From contig CALFTN010000054.1 of NCBI GenBank assembly GCA_937916395.1, positions 1-8,059 on the forward strand: 8,059 nucleotides of DNA, read 5' to 3'. Each line of letters begins with the position of its first letter. Within the stretch, counting starts at the first letter, position 1. Position numbers and translations under genes: made by a program. Below, piece after piece: positions 5,747-8,059 of this stretch. The notes beneath the pieces are model-generated. The model did not search any database. It was not told the origin of the DNA and saw nothing but the letters and a program-made list of their open reading frames with translations. The stretch comes from an uncultured Clostridia bacterium (GTDB lineage: Bacteria > Bacillota > Clostridia > Oscillospirales > Acutalibacteraceae).

Positions 5747-6328
5747 ATGGTAAAAAACGTGATATATACTTTAGATGTTCGAACAGATATTTATGAGAAA
5801 GGAGATTTAAAAATAAATATTTCTGGTGTTAGTAGCAAATGGAAACATAGATTGTGTATGGAAGATGAAAAAGTGTGCGTTGGTTGCGATGAAGAACATG
5901 GACATATCTATTCAATTACAGTACCTGATTATAAAATAAAACTTAATCCATGGCATTATTTTTGTCGTTGCGATGTGTTTCGAGTACAGACTATACTGCG
6001 TGGTGCCGCAACAAACAAAGGACAAAACGGTGCAGATTTTTACCTTTTTAACTTTAATATTCTTCCAGATTATTATATTTCAATTGAAGAAGCATATGCT
6101 TTGGGTTGGAAATCAGGGAAGGATTTATCAAAATTTGCTCCGAGCAAAATGCTTGCAAAGGGTGTATATATGAACTATAATGGACATTTACCAACAGGAC
6201 GTACATGGTATGAAGCGGATATCAATTATATATCAGGAAAAAGAAATAAACAGAGGATACTATACTCAAATGATGGATTGATTTTTGTAACATATGATCA
6301 TTATCGAAAATTTTATGAGATTGTATAG
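5747..6328 (+). CDS. Barnase-family ribonuclease toxin with phage Mu F-like N-terminal Cys cluster
   Basis: A 193-residue protein. Residues about 106-193 match barnase almost without gaps: LPDYYIS-EEA-ALGW (107-121), GRTWYEADINYISGKRN (151-167), RILYSNDGLIFVTYDHY (170-186). Equivalents of Glu73 (Glu157), Arg83 (Arg166), Arg87 (Arg170) and His102 (His185) are kept; Lys27 is Ile113 and Asp54 is Gly139. Barnase-type enzymes cleave single-stranded RNA. Residues 31-76 contain C37, C44, C47, HG51-52 and H70-x2-CRC75, like the Cys/His C-terminus of Mu gpF-type minor head proteins, known carriers of toxin domains. There is no signal peptide. The frame is closed by TAA at 5732, the ATG has no Shine-Dalgarno, and AAAGGAG (5798-5804) lies inside without a following ATG, so the 5' end may be lost. 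The barstar-family immunity gene follows after 8 nt. Confidence 0.85.
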   Translation: MVKNVIYTLDVRTDIYEKGDLKINISGVSSKWKHRLCMEDEKVCVGCDEEHGHIYSITVPDYKIKLNPWHYFCRCDVFRVQTILRGAATNKGQNGADFYLFNFNILPDYYISIEEAYALGWKSGKDLSKFAPSKMLAKGVYMNYNGHLPTGRTWYEADINYISGKRNKQRILYSNDGLIFVTYDHYRKFYEIV

Positions 6329-6336
6329 GAGAAAGA

Positions 6337-6627
6337 ATGGACAAAATAATAAAAATATCATTAGATTTAACTGATTGCAAATATATAAGAGAGTTTCACG
6401 AAAGAATAAGGGTTGCACTTGATTTTCCTGAGTGGTATGGCGCTAATTTAGATGCATTGTGGGATTTGTTAAGTGAGCCGTGTTTTATGGAAGTTTCAGT
6501 AGTGGGGGCAGATACTATGTCGAAAGAATTGCGTGAGTATTTTCCTAAAATAATTAAAGTATTTGAAGATGTAAAAATAGCACAAAAAAAGTATGGTTGT
6601 TCTTTTGAGTACAAAATATTATCTTGA
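6337..6627 (+). CDS. Barstar-family ribonuclease inhibitor (immunity protein)
   Basis: A 96-residue cytoplasmic protein, close to barstar's 90. The inhibitory helix PEWYGANLDALWDLL (31-45) matches barstar's PEYYGENLDALWDCL and keeps the key acids, Asp39 and Asp43 (barstar Asp35 and Asp39). Barstar Tyr29 is replaced by Trp33 and Glu76 by Asp78 in KVFEDVK. The C-terminus KILS resembles barstar's IILS. Barstar blocks barnase by plugging its active site with this acidic face, so this gene should protect the cell from the protein encoded 8 nt upstream. The ribosome site TAGGAGAAAG (6326-6335) includes the toxin's stop codon, implying co-transcription and coupled translation. A strong terminator follows at 6662. 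Confidence 0.93.
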   Translation: MDKIIKISLDLTDCKYIREFHERIRVALDFPEWYGANLDALWDLLSEPCFMEVSVVGADTMSKELREYFPKIIKVFEDVKIAQKKYGCSFEYKILS

Positions 6628-6661
6628 AAGTTATGTCATCCTTTAGGTTCGTAACAGTCAG

Positions 6662-6695
6662 AAAAAAGACCTTGTCGAATGACAAGGTCTTTTTT
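6662..6695 (+). terminator. Strong Rho-independent terminator after the immunity gene
   Basis: A perfect 15-bp stem, with AAAAAAGACCTTGTC at 6662-6676 and its complement at 6681-6695, has a GAAT loop and ends in six T. The symmetric A and T tracts allow termination in both directions. Its T tract overlaps the first bases of repeat copy B. Confidence 0.93.
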
Positions 6696-6745
6696 CAATG
6701 AATAATGAATGATGAAATCGCTTACGCTGATGAATAGTGAATAAT
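6692..6745. repeat. MITE-like dispersed repeat, copy B (lacks left arm)
   Basis: It matches 5636-5688 over the whole length except for one G-to-A change and one inserted A in the centre (TCGCTTACGCT against TCGCTTCGCT). The left terminal arm present in copy A is missing; the terminator occupies that place. The right arm ATGAATAGTGAATAAT is intact. Confidence 0.75.
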
Positions 6746-6773
6746 TGATTATAAATTGTTTTAGTGTTATAAT
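6745..6773 (+). promoter_or_regulatory. Promoter of the YHGS-motif gene, extended -10
   Basis: TTGATT (6745-6750) is followed after 17 nt by TATAAT (6768-6773), and TG at 6765-6766 gives the TGnTATAAT form. The first base of the -35 box is the last base of repeat copy B, so the repeat's edge defines this promoter's upstream boundary. Confidence 0.7.
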
Positions 6774-6816
6774 TAAAATCAGAGAATTTAAAATTCATCA
6801 CAAAGGAGAACACAAA

Positions 6817-7368
6817 ATGATTTTATATCACGGTTCAGATGTTGGGGGACTTACTGAACTTAAACCATTTTTATCAGAGCATAAGAAACCTTATATTTAT
6901 CTATCAAGTAATCCTGTGGTTGCTTTGTTATATACAGTAAAACCAGTGCCAAAGCCTTTCAGTTTTTATCCTTACGGTTTTAGTGGTGAAAAAGTAGTTT
7001 ATAGCGAATACTATAAAAACTGTTTTGAAGAGATATATAAAGGTAAAAAGGGTTATTTGTATGAATGTGAGAATGTAAAAAATATTGAAAATCCTACAGC
7101 TATTAATTGTGCATATACTTGTGAAGAACCGATAGAAATCAACAGATGTATTGAAATAGAAGATGTATATAATAAATTTATGGAATATAAAGAGATGGAC
7201 TTGTTTGAGATAAAGTCTTTTGAGAAAATATCAGAAAAAGAATTGAATTTTGTTTATGATGATATGAAAAGAACAATTGAACAATATGATTTGAAAAACA
7301 ACCCAAAAAGTCCAATGAGTGAATTTATTAAAACGCATTTCTCAAATGTTTGGTTGGAAGAATATTAA
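6817..7368 (+). CDS. Uncharacterised YHGS-motif protein, possible ADP-ribosyltransferase fold
   Basis: A 183-residue soluble protein with no signal peptide or membrane segment; I cannot name its family firmly. The N-terminus MILYHGSDVGGLTELKP, followed by PYIYLSSNPVVALLYTV (25-41), resembles the first two conserved blocks (His, then Tyr with a following A-x2-Y helix) of compact ADP-ribosyltransferase-like domains. No catalytic Glu or Gln can be assigned with confidence, so this is a hypothesis. The C-terminal half is acidic and helical (EMDLFEIKSFEKISEKEL). The start at 6817 has AAAGGAG at 6802-6808; an upstream ATG at 6745 overlaps the promoter and is rejected. It is a single-gene unit with its own promoter, downstream of the toxin-immunity pair. 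It might be a stress, defence or toxin effector, or an ordinary hypothetical protein. Confidence 0.75.
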   Translation: MILYHGSDVGGLTELKPFLSEHKKPYIYLSSNPVVALLYTVKPVPKPFSFYPYGFSGEKVVYSEYYKNCFEEIYKGKKGYLYECENVKNIENPTAINCAYTCEEPIEINRCIEIEDVYNKFMEYKEMDLFEIKSFEKISEKELNFVYDDMKRTIEQYDLKNNPKSPMSEFIKTHFSNVWLEEY

Positions 7369-7397
7369 TTTACAAACCCCAAAACCTGTGTTATAAT
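7369..7397 (+). promoter_or_regulatory. Promoter of the membrane-anchored protein gene, extended -10
   Basis: TTTACA (7369-7374) starts directly after the stop codon of the preceding gene. It is followed after 17 nt by TATAAT (7392-7397), with TG at 7389-7390 giving TGnTATAAT. The leader would be about 27 nt. Confidence 0.75.
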
Positions 7398-7419
7398 CAT
7401 ATACAAATATTAGAGAGTT

Positions 7420-7433
7420 GAGGCGATATATTG
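7420..7433 (+). promoter_or_regulatory. Ribosome binding site and TTG start codon
   Basis: GAGG (7420-7423) lies 7 nt before a TTG at 7431. No ATG occurs in frame before the hydrophobic N-terminus that the TTG start would encode, so the spacing and the membrane segment both favour TTG as initiator. Confidence 0.6.
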
Positions 7434-7772
7434 CAACCATCAACATATATACCAATAATTTTTTTATTTATTGTGTTGTTTATTATTTTAAAAAGACGGA
7501 AATCAGTAGTTGCTAAAAAGATTATAGAAAAAAGATATAAAGGAGATAAAAGAGAAATGTTTGAGCTTGCAAAAAGATTTATTAATAAAGAATGTATTAT
7601 TTATACTTTTGAGAATCATCAGCTTACAGGTGTAATTAAAGAGGTAACCGAGGGTGCTGTTTTGATTGAGAAAAATGGTCAACTTGAAGCTATAAATTTA
7701 GATTTTATACTAAGAATAAGAGAGTACCCAGTAGATAAAAAGGGTAAGAAGAAGTCTGTTATATTTGATTAA
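7431..7772 (+). CDS. Small membrane-anchored protein with a possible Sm/SH3-like domain
   Basis: A 113-residue protein. Residues about 5-20 (TYIPIIFLFIVLFIIL) form one transmembrane segment followed by KRRK, predicting an N-out/C-in single-pass anchor. A basic helical linker leads to a compact beta-rich part (about 53-98: ECIIYTFENHQLTGVIKEV, then AVLIEKNGQLEAINLDFI) whose pattern of short strands and a G-x-I-K-E-V turn recalls Sm-like or small SH3-barrel proteins. The end is basic (KKGKKKS). It may belong to a small Clostridial domain-of-unknown-function family; I do not assign one. Function is unknown; a membrane-tethered RNA- or protein-binding role is speculation. It begins with TTG. A lipoprotein-like gene follows after 40 nt, probably on the same transcript. 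Confidence 0.75.
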   Translation: MQPSTYIPIIFLFIVLFIILKRRKSVVAKKIIEKRYKGDKREMFELAKRFINKECIIYTFENHQLTGVIKEVTEGAVLIEKNGQLEAINLDFILRIREYPVDKKGKKKSVIFD

Positions 7773-7812
7773 AAGTTTTATGGGATTGGGAATAAAAGGA
7801 GATTGATTTGTT

Positions 7813-8059
7813 ATGAAGCGTGTAGTTAGTATTGTTTTATTTATAATTGTGCTGCTTAATATTATGAGTGCAGGTGCTTGTAAAAATGAGCCTCATGAGG
7901 AAAAAACTACAACAAAGCCTGTGTTGACTGAGGCGGTAGAAACGCCGGAACAGAAAGCTGCAAGGGAAGCTTATAAGGAAAATCCGCTGGATTATGTTGA
8001 GTTTACAAAATCAACTGGAGTCAGAGAAATTTATATTTCGGAAGAAGATGTTTTAAATT
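7813..8059 (+). CDS. Lipoprotein-like exported protein, 3' end cut by the window
   Basis: The frame is open from an ATG at 7813 to the window end (82 codons, incomplete). AGGAG (7797-7801) lies 11 nt upstream. The N-terminus MKRVVSIVLFIIVLLNIMSAGAC is a signal sequence with a weak lipobox (AGA-Cys23; no Leu at -3), so lipidation and anchoring on the outer membrane face are likely but not certain. A Thr/Glu/Lys-rich linker (about 24-58: EEKTTTKP, VETPEQKAAREAYKEN) follows. The visible mature part ends with DYVEFTKSTGVREIYISEED, which I do not recognise. It sits 40 nt after the membrane-anchored protein gene with no terminator between, so it is probably in the same operon. Confidence 0.75.
   Translation, partial: MKRVVSIVLFIIVLLNIMSAGACKNEPHEEKTTTKPVLTEAVETPEQKAAREAYKENPLDYVEFTKSTGVREIYISEEDVLN

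Noticed and set aside
5973..6173. A 66-codon frame overlapping the toxin gene
   Set aside because: It is out of frame within the conserved barnase region, which is fully explained by the longer frame.
6396..6614. A 72-codon minus-strand open frame opposite the barstar gene
   Set aside because: The plus-strand reading is a clear barstar family member with a good ribosome site; the antisense frame has neither.
6645..6655. Possible att site from a GGTTCG match to the tRNA-Tyr T-arm
   Set aside because: The match is only about six bases and does not continue into the tRNA 3' end.

Overview
The window looks like chromosome of a low-GC Gram-positive anaerobe, most likely a gut Clostridia (Ruminococcus/Oscillospiraceae-like). 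This rests on the AT-rich codon use, strong AGGAGG-type ribosome binding sites, TTGACA/TATAAT promoters, U-tailed hairpin terminators, a YtrB-like ABC pair and a LytTR regulator. Taxonomy is inference; there is no rRNA here.

Layout. (1) 110-3422, minus strand: a transcription unit of ABC ATPase, six-helix ABC permease and aspS (aspartyl-tRNA synthetase). The first two overlap by 11 nt and aspS follows after 21 nt. Its promoter (3458-3486) carries a near-perfect palindrome, a likely operator. (2) 3547-4651, plus strand, divergent: a small XRE-type HTH gene translationally coupled to a LytTR response regulator, with no histidine kinase in view. (3) 4680-4941: a consensus promoter driving tRNA-Thr(UGU) and tRNA-Tyr(GUA), closed by a long hairpin terminator. 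(4) 4942-7368: an accessory-looking segment downstream of the tRNAs. It holds an XRE-type regulator, a toxin-immunity pair of the barnase/barstar families, two copies of a ~53-nt dispersed repeat bracketing that pair, and a YHGS-motif protein of unknown function. (5) 7369 to the end: a membrane-anchored small protein with a possible Sm/SH3-like domain (TTG start), then the start of a lipoprotein-like gene cut by the window edge.

The most interesting item is the toxin at 5747-6328. Its C-terminal half is clearly a barnase-type ribonuclease. Its N-terminal half carries a C-x6-C-x2-C...H-x2-CRC cluster that looks like the C-terminal end of phage Mu gpF-like minor head proteins, a known carrier of toxin domains. 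The gene has no signal peptide, no good ribosome binding site and a repeat just upstream, so it may be a 5'-truncated phage-type polymorphic toxin kept with its barstar antidote. Two barnase active-site positions (Lys27, Asp54) appear substituted, while Glu73, Arg83, Arg87 and His102 equivalents are kept.
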